Below are positions 28,394 through 36,877 of a stretch of 64,000 nucleotides of DNA, one piece after another (within the stretch, counting starts at the first letter, position 1; each line of letters begins with the position of its first letter). Origin of the DNA: CBDDKU01 sp965230375 (lineage in GTDB: Bacteria; Bacteroidota; Bacteroidia; Flavobacteriales_D; Cryomorphaceae); contig CBDDKU010000012.1 in NCBI GenBank assembly GCA_965230375.1, positions 124,001 through 188,000 of the forward strand. Direction: 5' to 3'. The notes beneath the pieces were generated by a model. It made no database searches, had not been told where the DNA came from, and was given only the letters and a program-made list of their open reading frames with translations. Position numbers and translations under genes: made by a program.

Positions 28394-28849
28394 GATAAAA
28401 GGTCTTGCTTTATCTAATTTACTTACTAATACTGACTTATATTCTTGGTTTTGCGCTTTTTAACGCATCGGAAGCCGTTGCAAATTACCTAGTCTGCTAG
28501 TGAGAAACGAGGAAGGATTTACGAGTCAGCCGAGAACAAAAATTGAAAAAATGTGACCTTCCATCAAACTGTTTCTATTCACATTCAGTTTAAGTTTTCA
28601 ACACGCACTAGAGACAAGATTCCCGATCTTAGATTTCACAAGGACTTCCGAGAATCACATCTGTTGATCAATCATAGCCAAGGCGAAAAAACGGTTAAAA
28701 ACTTGGCACAATTTTATATTTCGTCGTGCATTACCTTCGAACCCAAGGCTTCTTAAAGCCTGAAATCAAGACAGATATAAGCCAGTTAACATTCAATAAA
28801 CGCAGGCTCTCCAAGAATGTTTTGCCCACCTTCGATGACATCCTTGAAA
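28394..28849. other. 456-nt region without a gene, upstream of nrdB
   Basis: No convincing reading frame, tRNA or strong hairpin was found. It must hold the nrdB promoter (minus strand), but no TAnnTTTG box was found there. A weak stem AGGCTT/AAGCCT near 28746-28761 has no T-run. A TTGGCAC string at 28703-28709 has no matching -12 element. NrdR-type boxes could not be assigned by eye. Confidence 0.5.
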
Positions 28850-29428
28850 TTAAGACTTGTCGCTTTCCAGGAACTTATCAGTCTCTTCCAATTGATTGTA
28901 GAAATCTTCGCCGAACTTCCGGATCAAAGGCTCTTTGAGAAATTTAAACACTTTCACATCCAAATTCATCCCGCAGGTACGGGCACCATCGCAAATAGGC
29001 CAGTGGTGGTAATTGAGCGCGGTAAAATCCTTGAGTTCTTTCAAGCGAATCGGGTATAGATGGCAAGAAATGGGCTTTGGCCAGTCGACTTTTCCATCTC
29101 GGAAAGCCATCTCAATAGCACACTTCGTTATTCCATTTCCATCAAACTGAACGAAAGCACATTCGGCATCATTGACAAGCGGAGTCACATATTCACCGTC
29201 GTAATCTACCGTGAATACACCAACTTCTTCCACACGCTCTATTCCCTCTTTACGCATGTATGGCTTCACATCATCCAGAATTTCTTCCAGCTTGTCAACC
29301 TCATCGGCATCGAGCGGAGCACCGCTCTCCCCTTCCACACAGCATGCCCCCTTGCAGTGGCTTAGATCACACACAAATCGCTTGTCGAAAACATCGTCGG
29401 CAATGAGCTTATCTTCAATTTGTACCAT
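28850..29428 (-). CDS. DUF3109 family cysteine-rich protein
   Basis: 192-residue soluble protein. It has the cysteine cluster CDLSHCKGACCVEG near residues 20-33 and further Cys at ISCHLYP, PICDGARTCG and ITKCAIE, a pattern of the DUF3109/YkgJ-like families thought to bind metal or an Fe-S centre. Function unknown. Transcribed alone; a TAAATTTG box ends 4 nt before the ATG, which points to a leaderless mRNA. Confidence 0.85.
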   Translation of the reverse strand: MVQIEDKLIADDVFDKRFVCDLSHCKGACCVEGESGAPLDADEVDKLEEILDDVKPYMRKEGIERVEEVGVFTVDYDGEYVTPLVNDAECAFVQFDGNGITKCAIEMAFRDGKVDWPKPISCHLYPIRLKELKDFTALNYHHWPICDGARTCGMNLDVKVFKFLKEPLIRKFGEDFYNQLEETDKFLESDKS

Positions 29429-29432
29429 GGTG

Positions 29433-29440
29433 CAAATTTA
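29433..29440 (-). promoter_or_regulatory. -7 box (TAAATTTG) immediately before the DUF3109 start
   Basis: Minus-strand TAAATTTG, then CACC, then ATG at 29428. The expected transcription start falls on or beside the start codon. No clear -33 TTG at 19-20 nt. Confidence 0.5.
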
Positions 29441-29497
29441 CGCAAGTTCTACGGGGAAATTGCGGTCGAATCATTTTTACCATCAGGGCATTTGGCG

Positions 29498-29505
29498 TAC
29501 TTTTG
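29498..29505 (+). promoter_or_regulatory. -7 box (TACTTTTG) for glycyl-tRNA synthetase gene
   Basis: TACTTTTG followed by GCGC as in several other promoters of the window; 45 nt before the ATG at 29551. No good -33 element seen. Confidence 0.45.
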
Positions 29506-29550
29506 GCGCATTCAAAAAAGAGAGTAACCCAGCTTATAGCCACTAGTTCT

Positions 29551-31092
29551 ATGAAACCACAAGAAGATAAACTCAAACGGATAATCGGTCACGCAAAGGA
29601 GTATGGATTTGTATTTCCATCGAGTGAAATATACGACGGACTGAGCGCCACCTACGATTACGGTCCGTATGGAGTAGAGTTGAAAAACAACTTGCGAAAC
29701 TACTGGTGGCAAGCTATGGTGAAGCTCAACGAAAACATCGTTGGACTCGATGCAGCCATTTTTATGCACCCAACCACATGGAAGGCTTCTGGTCACGTCG
29801 ATGCGTTCAACGATCCACTCATCGACAACAAAGACAGCAAGAAGCGATACCGCGCCGATGTGCTTATCGAAGATCATATCGAGAAGTACCGAGTGAAAAT
29901 CGAAAAGGATGTAGCCAAGGGAATCAAGCGTTTTGGTGATAGTTTTGACGAAGCTCAGTTTCGCGCTACCAACCCAAACGTACTCCGCAATCAAGCTAAA
30001 ATCGACGAGATTGAAGGGCAATTCAAGTCTCTGATGGATGCAGAAGATCTGGCCGGAGTTAAGAAACTAATTGAAGATTTGGGAATCGCCGATCCCGAAA
30101 CCGGTTCTAAAAATTGGACCGATGTGCGCCAGTTTAATTTGATGTTTAAAACGGAGTTAGGCTCTGTAGCGGGAGATTCGAGCGACATTTACCTTCGTCC
30201 GGAAACGGCTCAAGGGATATTCGTCAACTTCCTAAACGTGCAGAAGAGCAGCCGCATGAAAATCCCATTCGGGATTGCCCAGACGGGTAAAGCCTTCAGA
30301 AATGAGATTATCGCCCGTCAGTTCATTTTCCGTATGCGCGAATTTGAACAGATGGAGATGCAGTTTTTTGTGAAGCCAGGAACGGAGTTAGAATGGTACG
30401 AGCACTGGAAGTCAGCGCGAATCAAATGGCACGAAACACTAGGCCTTGGTGAAGAGAACTACCGCTTTCACGATCACATGAAGCTGGCGCACTACGCGAA
30501 CGCCGCCTGCGATATCGAGTTCAATTTCCCGATGGGCTTCAAAGAGCTGGAAGGAATTCACTCTCGTACGGATTTTGACTTGAAAAGCCACGAAGAATTT
30601 AGCGGAAAGAAACTCCAGTACTTCGATCCCGAAGACAAAGAGAATTACGTGCCCTACGTCGTGGAAACTTCGATTGGTTTGGATCGACTGTTCTTGGCTA
30701 CGCTTTCAGCTGCCTTGATAGATGAAACGCTCGAAGATGGATCAACGCGATTGGTGCTTCGCATTCCGCACGCCTTGGCCCCAGTAAAAGCCGCCGTGAT
30801 GCCATTGCTTAAAAAGGATGGTCTACCAGAAAAAGCGCGTGAGATTATCGATCGATTGAAGATTGACTTCAACTGTCAGTACGACGAGAAAGATAGTATT
30901 GGGAAGCGATACCGACGCCAGGATGCGATTGGAACGCCTTACTGCATTACGGTAGATCACGACAGCCTCGAAGATAATATGGTTACCATCAGAGAGCGTG
31001 ATTCTATGAAGCAAGAGCGGGTTGCGATCGATGATCTTCCATCGATTATGAACCAAAAAGTTTCGATGGCGCAATTGCTGCAGAAGCTTTAG
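29551..31092 (+). CDS. glyS: Glycine--tRNA ligase (dimeric class II)
   Basis: Charges tRNA-Gly. 513 residues of the single-chain alpha2-type enzyme: VFPSSEIYDGLSATYDYGPYG at the N-terminus, motif 2 region FRNEIIARQFIFRMREFEQME, motif 3 region VVETSIGLDRLFLATL, then the anticodon-binding domain. In-frame TTG codons upstream exist, but ATG 29551 matches the family start (MKPQEDKLKRI) and lies 45 nt after the -7 box. Gene not linked to neighbours. Confidence 0.96.
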   Translation: MKPQEDKLKRIIGHAKEYGFVFPSSEIYDGLSATYDYGPYGVELKNNLRNYWWQAMVKLNENIVGLDAAIFMHPTTWKASGHVDAFNDPLIDNKDSKKRYRADVLIEDHIEKYRVKIEKDVAKGIKRFGDSFDEAQFRATNPNVLRNQAKIDEIEGQFKSLMDAEDLAGVKKLIEDLGIADPETGSKNWTDVRQFNLMFKTELGSVAGDSSDIYLRPETAQGIFVNFLNVQKSSRMKIPFGIAQTGKAFRNEIIARQFIFRMREFEQMEMQFFVKPGTELEWYEHWKSARIKWHETLGLGEENYRFHDHMKLAHYANAACDIEFNFPMGFKELEGIHSRTDFDLKSHEEFSGKKLQYFDPEDKENYVPYVVETSIGLDRLFLATLSAALIDETLEDGSTRLVLRIPHALAPVKAAVMPLLKKDGLPEKAREIIDRLKIDFNCQYDEKDSIGKRYRRQDAIGTPYCITVDHDSLEDNMVTIRERDSMKQERVAIDDLPSIMNQKVSMAQLLQKL

Positions 31093-31369
31093 AAAGAAAT
31101 ACGACTCGTTCGCTTTTTGCCTACTGTCAACAAGAAGTAGGGATCATTCATAATTTGTCGCTTTGCAGTAGTTGTCGGTTCGAGTGATTTACGACCTAAG
31201 GAGTGAATCGTATCGAGAACCCTAAAGGCGCTCATGTTTTCGAACAACTTCTCGATACATTTTATCTTCGTTCCTCTGATAAAACACTCGAAGTGACTAA
31301 AATAATTCCGCCAACAGAGACCTCGTCATCTTTACATTAAACGAAATGTATCAGAGAGCAACAACGAAC
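31093..31369. other. Gene-free stretch between glyS and pth with a 10-bp inverted repeat
   Basis: No gene seen. It holds GTATCGAGAA (31210-31219) and its exact complement TTCTCGATAC (31249-31258), 29 nt apart, able to form a stem-loop. There is no T-run after it, so it is not a standard terminator. No terminator for glyS was recognised. With the adjoining pth terminator the gene-free gap is 305 nt. Confidence 0.5.
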
Positions 31370-31399
31370 AAAAAAGGGCTGTGATCACAGCCCTTTTTT
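31370..31399 (-). terminator. Intrinsic terminator at the end of pth
   Basis: A perfect 30-bp palindrome, A6-GGGCTGTGA-TCACAGCCC-T6. On the minus strand it gives a GC stem followed by T6; it slightly overlaps the pth stop codon (31398-31400). Confidence 0.9.
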
Positions 31400-31961
31400 A
31401 TTTGTTGTTGAATTCGTTCATGGCCCTGGCGCCGCCAAGGGTCACAAAAGCCTGAATGGTTTCTACGGCGATGTCTATCCGCTTATCCAGGTCAGCTCTT
31501 TCTTCTTCGCTCCACTCTCCTAGCACATAGTCAACCTGGCGTCCTTTCTGGAAGTCGGCGCCTACACCTACGCGGAGTCGGGCATAATCAGATCCACCAC
31601 ATACCTGGTTGATGTTTTTCAACCCATTGTGACCTCCGTCAGAGCCCTTGAGTCGCATTCGTTGCTTCCCAAACGGCAACGCGATATCGTCGGTTACTAC
31701 CAAGAGTTTATCCTTTGGGATTTTCTCTTGCTGAAGCCAGTAGTTAACCGCCTTACCACTCAAGTTCATGTAGGTATTGGGCTTGAGTACGATCAGGGTA
31801 CGTCCCTTGAATTTCACTTTGGCAATGTCGCCATAGCGACCCGACTCAAATGAAACAGCAGACGCCCTCGTGAGGGCGTCTGCAATTTTAAAACCGATAT
31901 TGTGTCTTGTCTCAGCGTACTCGCTTCCCACATTTCCCAATCCGGCAATTAGATATTTCAT
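31398..31961 (-). CDS. pth: Peptidyl-tRNA hydrolase
   Basis: Cleaves peptidyl-tRNA released by stalled ribosomes. 187 residues; catalytic His in ETRHNIGFK near residue 21, LKPNTYMNLSG near 60, VTDDIALPFGKQRMRLKGSDGGHNGLK near 89-115, and RLRVGVG. Last gene of prs-rplY-pth; 9 nt after the rplY stop. The rplY-pth pairing is common because L25 and Pth both act in translation. Confidence 0.97.
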   Translation of the reverse strand: MKYLIAGLGNVGSEYAETRHNIGFKIADALTRASAVSFESGRYGDIAKVKFKGRTLIVLKPNTYMNLSGKAVNYWLQQEKIPKDKLLVVTDDIALPFGKQRMRLKGSDGGHNGLKNINQVCGGSDYARLRVGVGADFQKGRQVDYVLGEWSEEERADLDKRIDIAVETIQAFVTLGGARAMNEFNNK

Positions 31962-31970
31962 CTGTGAAAA

Positions 31971-32600
31971 TTATTCAGCAGACTCAGCGGCTGGTGCACC
32001 TTCTTCAGCACCTTCCTCTTCGCCTTCTTCATCTTCTTCTTCACCTTCATCAACAGCTCCACGAGCGTTTTTAATGGCTACCACAACTGATTGTGGGTTG
32101 TGAAGAATTGAAACTCCTGGCAATTCGATGTCTTTGATGCGGAGTGATTGACCGATTCTCAACTTGGTAATGTCAAGAGAGACCACATCTGGGAAGTCAG
32201 CTGGCATTCCGTTCACTTTGATACGACGGAAGTTTGTTGCCAAACGACCCCCGTTTCTAACTCCGATAGCGTTTCCTGTAATGCGCACAGGAAGCTCCAT
32301 TTTAACGGCTTTCCCTTCGATGATTTCCAAGAAATCGGCGTGAATAACCTGGTCTGTTACAGGGTCGAACTGAAGATCCTTAAGGATAGCATCTACTTTC
32401 TTTCCGTCAATTTCCAACTCGAAACGAAATACGTCTGGAGTGAATACAAATTTTGAGAATGCTACCTGGTCTACTGAGAAGTGAGTTTGTGACTCACCGC
32501 CATAAACCACGCAAGGAACTCGGCCTTCAGACCTTACCTTACTAGCATCTTTTTTCCCTACGTTCTCTCTTGGAGAACCGCTCAACGATACTGTTTTCAT
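31971..32600 (-). CDS. rplY: 50S ribosomal protein L25 / general stress protein Ctc
   Basis: 5S-rRNA-binding ribosomal protein of the long Ctc type. 209 residues: N-terminal L25 domain (REGRVPCVVYGG), C-terminal TL5-like beta domain (about 95-180) and an acidic tail of about 25 residues rich in Glu. Lies 16 nt after prs in the same operon. Confidence 0.95.
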   Translation of the reverse strand: MKTVSLSGSPRENVGKKDASKVRSEGRVPCVVYGGESQTHFSVDQVAFSKFVFTPDVFRFELEIDGKKVDAILKDLQFDPVTDQVIHADFLEIIEGKAVKMELPVRITGNAIGVRNGGRLATNFRRIKVNGMPADFPDVVSLDITKLRIGQSLRIKDIELPGVSILHNPQSVVVAIKNARGAVDEGEEEDEEGEEEGAEEGAPAAESAE

Positions 32601-32616
32601 GGTGTGTTATATATAA

Positions 32617-33552
32617 TTATGAAACGATAAAATGCTTGCTAATAGACTGATAGTTGACAGCACTGTGGATGACTTCTGCAAATAGGTCAGTAATAGTCAA
32701 CACCTTAATTTTAGAGCTCTCTTGTTTCAACGGAATAGTATCCGTAACGATCAATTCTTTAATTTGAGATTTTTCAAGTCTTTCGTATGCCGGACCTGAA
32801 AGCACAGCGTGCGTACACATGGCTCGTACACTTTTAGCTCCTTTGTCCATCATCATGTCGGCAGCCTTTGTGAGCGTACCCGCCGTGTCGATAATGTCAT
32901 CGACAAGTAGAACGTCTTTTCCAACAACATCACCGATTACGGTCATGTTCTCAATCTGGTTCGCCACTTTGCGCTGCTTGTAGCAAATGGCCATATCTAC
33001 ATTGAGGTGTTTGGCGTATGCGTTTGCACGCTTTGTTCCACCTGTATCAGGAGCAGCCATAATCAAATTGCTCGTGTCGAGCGTTTCGATGTAAGGCAAG
33101 AAAATAGAAGATGCAAATAGGTGATCAACCGGTACTTCAAAAAATCCTTGGATTTGGTCGGCGTGCAAATCCATTGTCATCACGCGATCCACTCCGGCAG
33201 CGGTAAGCAAGTTGGCTACCAACTTCGCTCCGATTGCCACACGTGGCTTGTCTTTGCGGTCTTGACGAGCAAAACCAAAGTAAGGTACAACGGCGATAAT
33301 TCTTCGAGCCGATGCGCGTTTCGCCGCGTCGATCATGATGAGAAGCTCCAATAAATTATCTGCTGGTGGCATGGTCGATTGGATGATAAACACATCGTTT
33401 CCACGGATACTCTCTTCGAAAGAAATTTGGAATTCACCATCGCTAAAGCGCGAGTACGTGAGGTTTCCAAGCTGAGAACCGAAGTTCTCTGCGATTTTCT
33501 CTCCGAGATTTAGCGAAGCCTGACCGGCAAAAATTTTCACTGAAGTGCTCAT
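32617..33552 (-). CDS. prs: Ribose-phosphate pyrophosphokinase (PRPP synthetase)
   Basis: Makes PRPP from ribose-5-phosphate and ATP for nucleotide, His and Trp synthesis. 311 residues: FSDGEFQISFEESIRG, VVPYFGFARQDRKDKPR, the PRPP-synthase signature DLHADQIQGFFEVPVDHL, and the PRPP-binding loop DVLLVDDIIDTAGT. First gene of prs-rplY-pth, with a good promoter at 33577-33607. Confidence 0.97.
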   Translation of the reverse strand: MSTSVKIFAGQASLNLGEKIAENFGSQLGNLTYSRFSDGEFQISFEESIRGNDVFIIQSTMPPADNLLELLIMIDAAKRASARRIIAVVPYFGFARQDRKDKPRVAIGAKLVANLLTAAGVDRVMTMDLHADQIQGFFEVPVDHLFASSIFLPYIETLDTSNLIMAAPDTGGTKRANAYAKHLNVDMAICYKQRKVANQIENMTVIGDVVGKDVLLVDDIIDTAGTLTKAADMMMDKGAKSVRAMCTHAVLSGPAYERLEKSQIKELIVTDTIPLKQESSKIKVLTITDLFAEVIHSAVNYQSISKHFIVS

Positions 33553-33576
33553 TCTTAGGGCATCTTAAAAGGGCTG

Positions 33577-33607
33577 CAAAGCTAAGTAATGCACTCGGTT
33601 AAACCAA
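33577..33607 (-). promoter_or_regulatory. Promoter of prs-rplY-pth
   Basis: Minus strand: TTG (33605-33607), 20 nt, TAGCTTTG (33577-33584). Both elements fit the Bacteroidota consensus; the leader to the ATG at 33552 would be about 20 nt. Confidence 0.65.
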
Positions 33608-33645
33608 GTTTATAAAGAGCGATTCGCGAAGGAATGAAAAATTTA

Positions 33646-33676
33646 TTTGTACAACTCCGCTTATTACTTAATTTTG
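33646..33676 (+). promoter_or_regulatory. Promoter of tRNA-Leu
   Basis: TTTG (33646-33649), exactly 19 nt, TAATTTTG (33669-33676); the mature tRNA starts 15 nt later. The best match to the -33/-7 consensus in the window. Confidence 0.75.
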
Positions 33677-33690
33677 CGCTCCCATTCCCT

Positions 33691-33774
33691 GCCTAGGTGG
33701 CGGAATTGGTAGACGCGCTGGATTCAAAATCCAGTGATAGCAATATCGTGTGGGTTCGATTCCCACCCTAGGTA
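33691..33774 (+). tRNA. tRNA-Leu (anticodon CAA)
   Basis: 84 nt, class II tRNA. Acceptor GCCTAGG pairs with CCTAGGT (one G-U), the D-arm holds TTGGTAGACGC, the anticodon stem CTGGA/TCCAG holds the loop TTCAAAA (anticodon CAA, reads TTG), the variable arm is long, and the T-arm is GTGGG-TTCGATT-CCCAC. CCA is not encoded. Own promoter and terminator. Confidence 0.97.
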
Positions 33775-33775
33775 C

Positions 33776-33824
33776 AAAACAGAGCGAGAATGAGAGCGAA
33801 AGTGAACATTCTCGCTTTGTTTTT
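33776..33824 (+). terminator. Intrinsic terminator after tRNA-Leu
   Basis: A 17-bp stem (33776-33792 with 33807-33823, one G-U pair) around a 14-nt loop, ending in T5. It starts 2 nt after the tRNA. Confidence 0.9.
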
Positions 33825-33915
33825 AATACCTCTCGCGCCTACACTCATTCCCACTCTGCCCAAACTTCACATCAATTAACACCCTATCCAGCGAGCACCT
33901 TTGCGCAAACTGTCG

Positions 33916-33923
33916 TATTTTTG
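33916..33923 (+). promoter_or_regulatory. -7 box (TATTTTTG) immediately before the dCMP deaminase start
   Basis: TATTTTTG, then AACC, then ATG at 33928, so the predicted transcript is leaderless. No -33 element at the usual distance (a TTTG at 33900-33903 is too close). Confidence 0.5.
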
Positions 33924-33927
33924 AACC

Positions 33928-34389
33928 ATGATTGCAGAGGGTACACTCACCTTTACAGACAAGGAAAAACAAAGCCGATACGACCAAGCCTATCTCAGAA
34001 TGGCTCGGGAATGGAGCAAACTTTCACACTGCCATAGAAAACAAGTTGGGGCCATTATCGTTAAAAATGGTATGGTCATCTCCGATGGATACAACGGTAC
34101 GCCAGCTGGGTTTGACAACTGCTGCGAAGGCGATGATGGAACTACCCTATGGTATGTCCTACACGCCGAAGCCAATGCGATTTCGAAGGTAGCGAGGTCG
34201 ACCAATAACGCCCAAGACGCGACGCTCTATCTCACGCTTTCGCCTTGTAAAGACTGCAGCAAAATGATACTCCAGGTGGGAATCAAGCGCGTAGTATTTG
34301 CCGAACTTTACAAAGATGGTTCGGGAATAGCCCTGCTTGAAGAAGCTGGCATCAATGTTGAACACATCCCCTTGACAGAAGGAAGCTAA
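33928..34389 (+). CDS. Deoxycytidylate (dCMP) deaminase
   Basis: Zinc deaminase converting dCMP to dUMP, the precursor of dTMP. 153 residues: CHRKQVGAIIVKNG, the dCMP-type substrate loop YNGTPAGFDNC, zinc-site HAEANAI (His and catalytic Glu) near residue 76, and SPCKDCSKMI near 108. It precedes an S41 protease by 2 nt. The start is supported by the -7 box 4 nt upstream. Confidence 0.93.
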   Translation: MIAEGTLTFTDKEKQSRYDQAYLRMAREWSKLSHCHRKQVGAIIVKNGMVISDGYNGTPAGFDNCCEGDDGTTLWYVLHAEANAISKVARSTNNAQDATLYLTLSPCKDCSKMILQVGIKRVVFAELYKDGSGIALLEEAGINVEHIPLTEGS

Positions 34390-34391
34390 AT

Positions 34392-36017
34392 ATGAATCAC
34401 AATCAAGACAGAAGTAAACTCATCATATACTACCCCATTTTCCTTGCGGGTATGCTGGTGCTGGGGATTTACCTGGGTACCTACTTCTCTAGTGGGACTA
34501 GTCAACCGACAACCATTTTTTCTACTCGATCAAACTCCAATGCCGATAAGATCACTCAGATCATCAACTACATCGATCGGGAATATGTAGACACGGTAGC
34601 AAAGAACAACTTGATCGACAAGGCCATTGGAGCCATTCTCGAAGATCTCGACCCACATTCCTACTACATCTCAGCCGAAGAATTGATGGCCTACACGGAA
34701 CCCCTGGAAGGGAACTTCGAAGGTATCGGTGTGGAGTTTTTGATACAAGACGATACGGTACACGTGGTTTCGGCCATAGAAGGTGGGCCTAGTGAAGCGC
34801 TCGGCATCAGAGCTGGTGATAAAATTGTAGCGGTTGATTCTTCATCAATCGCTGGAACGGGAATTACAAACGACCAAGTAATCGGACTTCTAAAAGGCCC
34901 CGGTGGTACTCAGGTGGAAGTCGATATTCTTCGAAACAAAAAGGTGATTCCATTCGAAATAACCCGAGGTACGATCCCGATCAACAGCGTGGTGACATCC
35001 CAGATGCTCGACGGCACCACGGGGTATATCAAGATTAGCCGCTTTGCGCGTACCACCTACGACGAGTTTATCGAACATATGGCCGAGCTTACCAATGAAG
35101 GGATGAAGGAAATCATCATCGATTTGCGTGGAAATGGTGGTGGATACCTCAACGCTGCTGTGCAGATCAGCGAGGAATTTCTCCAGAAAAACCAATTGAT
35201 CGTATACACCGAAGGTAAGTCGAGTCCGAAAAAGGATTACTACGCGATGAAGCGTGGAACCTACGCCGAAATGCCCCTGGCCATCTTGATCAATCAAGGC
35301 TCAGCCAGTGCTTCCGAAATTGTAGCCGGTGCCATCCAGGACAACGACCGCGGAACGATCATCGGAAGAAGATCTTTCGGAAAAGGACTTGTCCAAGAGC
35401 AATTGAGCTTGCCAGACGAATCGGCATTGCGACTGACGGTAGCGCGATACTACACGCCAACCGGCCGTAGCATCCAAAAGCCCTACGGCGGCGATGTAGA
35501 TTATGGTGCCGACTACGACATCAGAATGGCACACGGCGAGATGATGAGTGCCGATAGCATTCACTTTCCCGACAGCTTGAAATACACTACTCCAGGTGGA
35601 CGCATAGTGTACGGCGGTGGCGGAATTATGCCCGACATTTTCGTGAGCATGGACACCGTGGGAGCATCGCACTACTTAAGTATGGTAAGTTACCGTGGCC
35701 TACTCAACCAGTTTGGTTTTGACTATGCCGATGACCACCGCTCTGAACTTGGAGAGTACGGCTCGTACCGCGATTTCCGCCGCGAATTCCAAATCTCTGA
35801 CCAACTTTTTGACGATTTCGTGGCTTACGCCGAATCAGAAGGAGTGGAAAAAGACAAGTACGGAATCAAAGTGTCTGAAGAAGTCTTAAAACTTCGCATC
35901 AAGGCCTACATAGCCCGCAATATCTGGGGCAACGATGGATATTACTCCATTATGGTCGATGATGATAAAGATCTCCGCGAAGCGCAAATAGCCGTTTCAT
36001 CCACGGCGAGCCTTTAG
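34392..36017 (+). CDS. S41-family C-terminal processing protease (copy 2)
   Basis: 541 residues: single membrane anchor (about 10-30), S41 N-terminal helices, PDZ (about 100-180, GIGVEFLIQDD), catalytic Ser in GSASASEIVAG and Lys in SFGKGLVQ. The C-terminal 120 residues are specific to the Bacteroidota type. Expected in the periplasm, anchored. Directly after the dCMP deaminase gene (2 nt), probably co-transcribed. Its end overlaps the convergent cysQ by 4 nt. Confidence 0.94.
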   Translation: MNHNQDRSKLIIYYPIFLAGMLVLGIYLGTYFSSGTSQPTTIFSTRSNSNADKITQIINYIDREYVDTVAKNNLIDKAIGAILEDLDPHSYYISAEELMAYTEPLEGNFEGIGVEFLIQDDTVHVVSAIEGGPSEALGIRAGDKIVAVDSSSIAGTGITNDQVIGLLKGPGGTQVEVDILRNKKVIPFEITRGTIPINSVVTSQMLDGTTGYIKISRFARTTYDEFIEHMAELTNEGMKEIIIDLRGNGGGYLNAAVQISEEFLQKNQLIVYTEGKSSPKKDYYAMKRGTYAEMPLAILINQGSASASEIVAGAIQDNDRGTIIGRRSFGKGLVQEQLSLPDESALRLTVARYYTPTGRSIQKPYGGDVDYGADYDIRMAHGEMMSADSIHFPDSLKYTTPGGRIVYGGGGIMPDIFVSMDTVGASHYLSMVSYRGLLNQFGFDYADDHRSELGEYGSYRDFRREFQISDQLFDDFVAYAESEGVEKDKYGIKVSEEVLKLRIKAYIARNIWGNDGYYSIMVDDDKDLREAQIAVSSTASL

Positions 36018-36805
36018 GATACGATAAACCACTTGTTCAGCAGGTTTTCCTTGTTGTAGGGCATGGTCTCCTTCGATTCGAAGTCGATGATGTCCTTGCC
36101 AGCAGCGCGAACTATACCGTGACCGGCAGCCGTGTCCCACTCCATGGTAGGTGCAAAACGCGGGTAGATATCTGCAGCCCCTTCAGCAACGAGACAAATC
36201 TTAAGCGAGCTTCCCATCGAAACGAGTTGAATAGGATTGTGTTCCTTCTTCAATTCGTCCAGGAAGGCTTGCGTCTCCGAACTCAAATGAGATCGACTTG
36301 CCACCACCGTAAAAGGGCGACTCGGCTCTATAATGGGTAAGGAAGAAGCAGTCGAAACCCAATCATCCCAACTTCCCGACCAGTCCTTGCTATTCCCTTT
36401 GAAAGCTCCGAGGGATGAACCAGCGTAGATCACCCCAGTGACGGGAACGACAATAACTCCCATGACCGGCACACCGTTTTCAATGAGCGCGATATTCACC
36501 GTAAACTCCCCGTTTCGCTTGATAAACTCTTTGGTACCATCGAGTGGATCAACCATCCAGAACCGCTCCCACTGTGAACGCTCTCCAAACGGAATCTTGG
36601 CTCCTTCTTCGCTCAGAATTGGAATATTCGAAGCCTTCAATCCCTCCACAATCTTGATATGCGATTGCTTATCAGCTTCGGTGAGCGGCGATCGATCGTC
36701 CTTTAACTCTACATCAAACGACTGACCGTATATTTTTAAAATCTCTTCGCTTGCTTTGATCGCTGCATCAATCGACAGATCCAGCAGTTCTCTTACGTTC
36801 TGCAT
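36014..36805 (-). CDS. cysQ: 3'(2'),5'-bisphosphate nucleotidase CysQ
   Basis: Removes the 3'-phosphate of PAP (and PAPS), clearing the by-product of sulfotransferases or PAPS reduction. 263 residues of the inositol-monophosphatase fold: LTEADKQSH near residue 40, LSEEG near 61, metal motif DPLDGTKEF near 86 and PTMEWDTAAGHGI near 217. Divergent from cysC-cysD-cysN, which fits control of PAPS levels. Confidence 0.95.
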   Translation of the reverse strand: MQNVRELLDLSIDAAIKASEEILKIYGQSFDVELKDDRSPLTEADKQSHIKIVEGLKASNIPILSEEGAKIPFGERSQWERFWMVDPLDGTKEFIKRNGEFTVNIALIENGVPVMGVIVVPVTGVIYAGSSLGAFKGNSKDWSGSWDDWVSTASSLPIIEPSRPFTVVASRSHLSSETQAFLDELKKEHNPIQLVSMGSSLKICLVAEGAADIYPRFAPTMEWDTAAGHGIVRAAGKDIIDFESKETMPYNKENLLNKWFIVS

Positions 36806-36819
36806 GTACTCGAAAATGG

Positions 36820-36842
36820 TTAACCCTTAGTTAAAGGGCTAA
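36820..36842. promoter_or_regulatory. Imperfect palindrome between cysQ and cysC
   Basis: TTAACCCTTAGTTAAAGGGCTAA: 8 of 11 positions pair around a centre T, with CCCTT/AAGGG as the core. It lies in the 72-nt divergent region, 16 nt before the cysC -7 box, so it is a candidate operator for both units. No known regulator is assigned. Confidence 0.35.
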
Positions 36843-36857
36843 AAATGGGACAATTCT

Positions 36858-36865
36858 TACATTTG
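36858..36865 (+). promoter_or_regulatory. -7 box (TACATTTG) for cysC-cysD-cysN
   Basis: TACATTTG fits TAnnTTTG; 12 nt before the ATG at 36878. No -33 TTG at 19-20 nt. Confidence 0.5.
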
Positions 36866-36877
36866 GCATAACTTATT

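Noticed and set aside
28703..28722. TTGGCAC string resembling a sigma-54 -24 element
   Set aside because: No TTGC-type -12 element at the right distance and no plus-strand gene downstream.
33750..34037. Plus-strand frame overlapping the tRNA and dCMP deaminase
   Set aside because: Runs through the tRNA 3' end and its terminator; a shadow frame.
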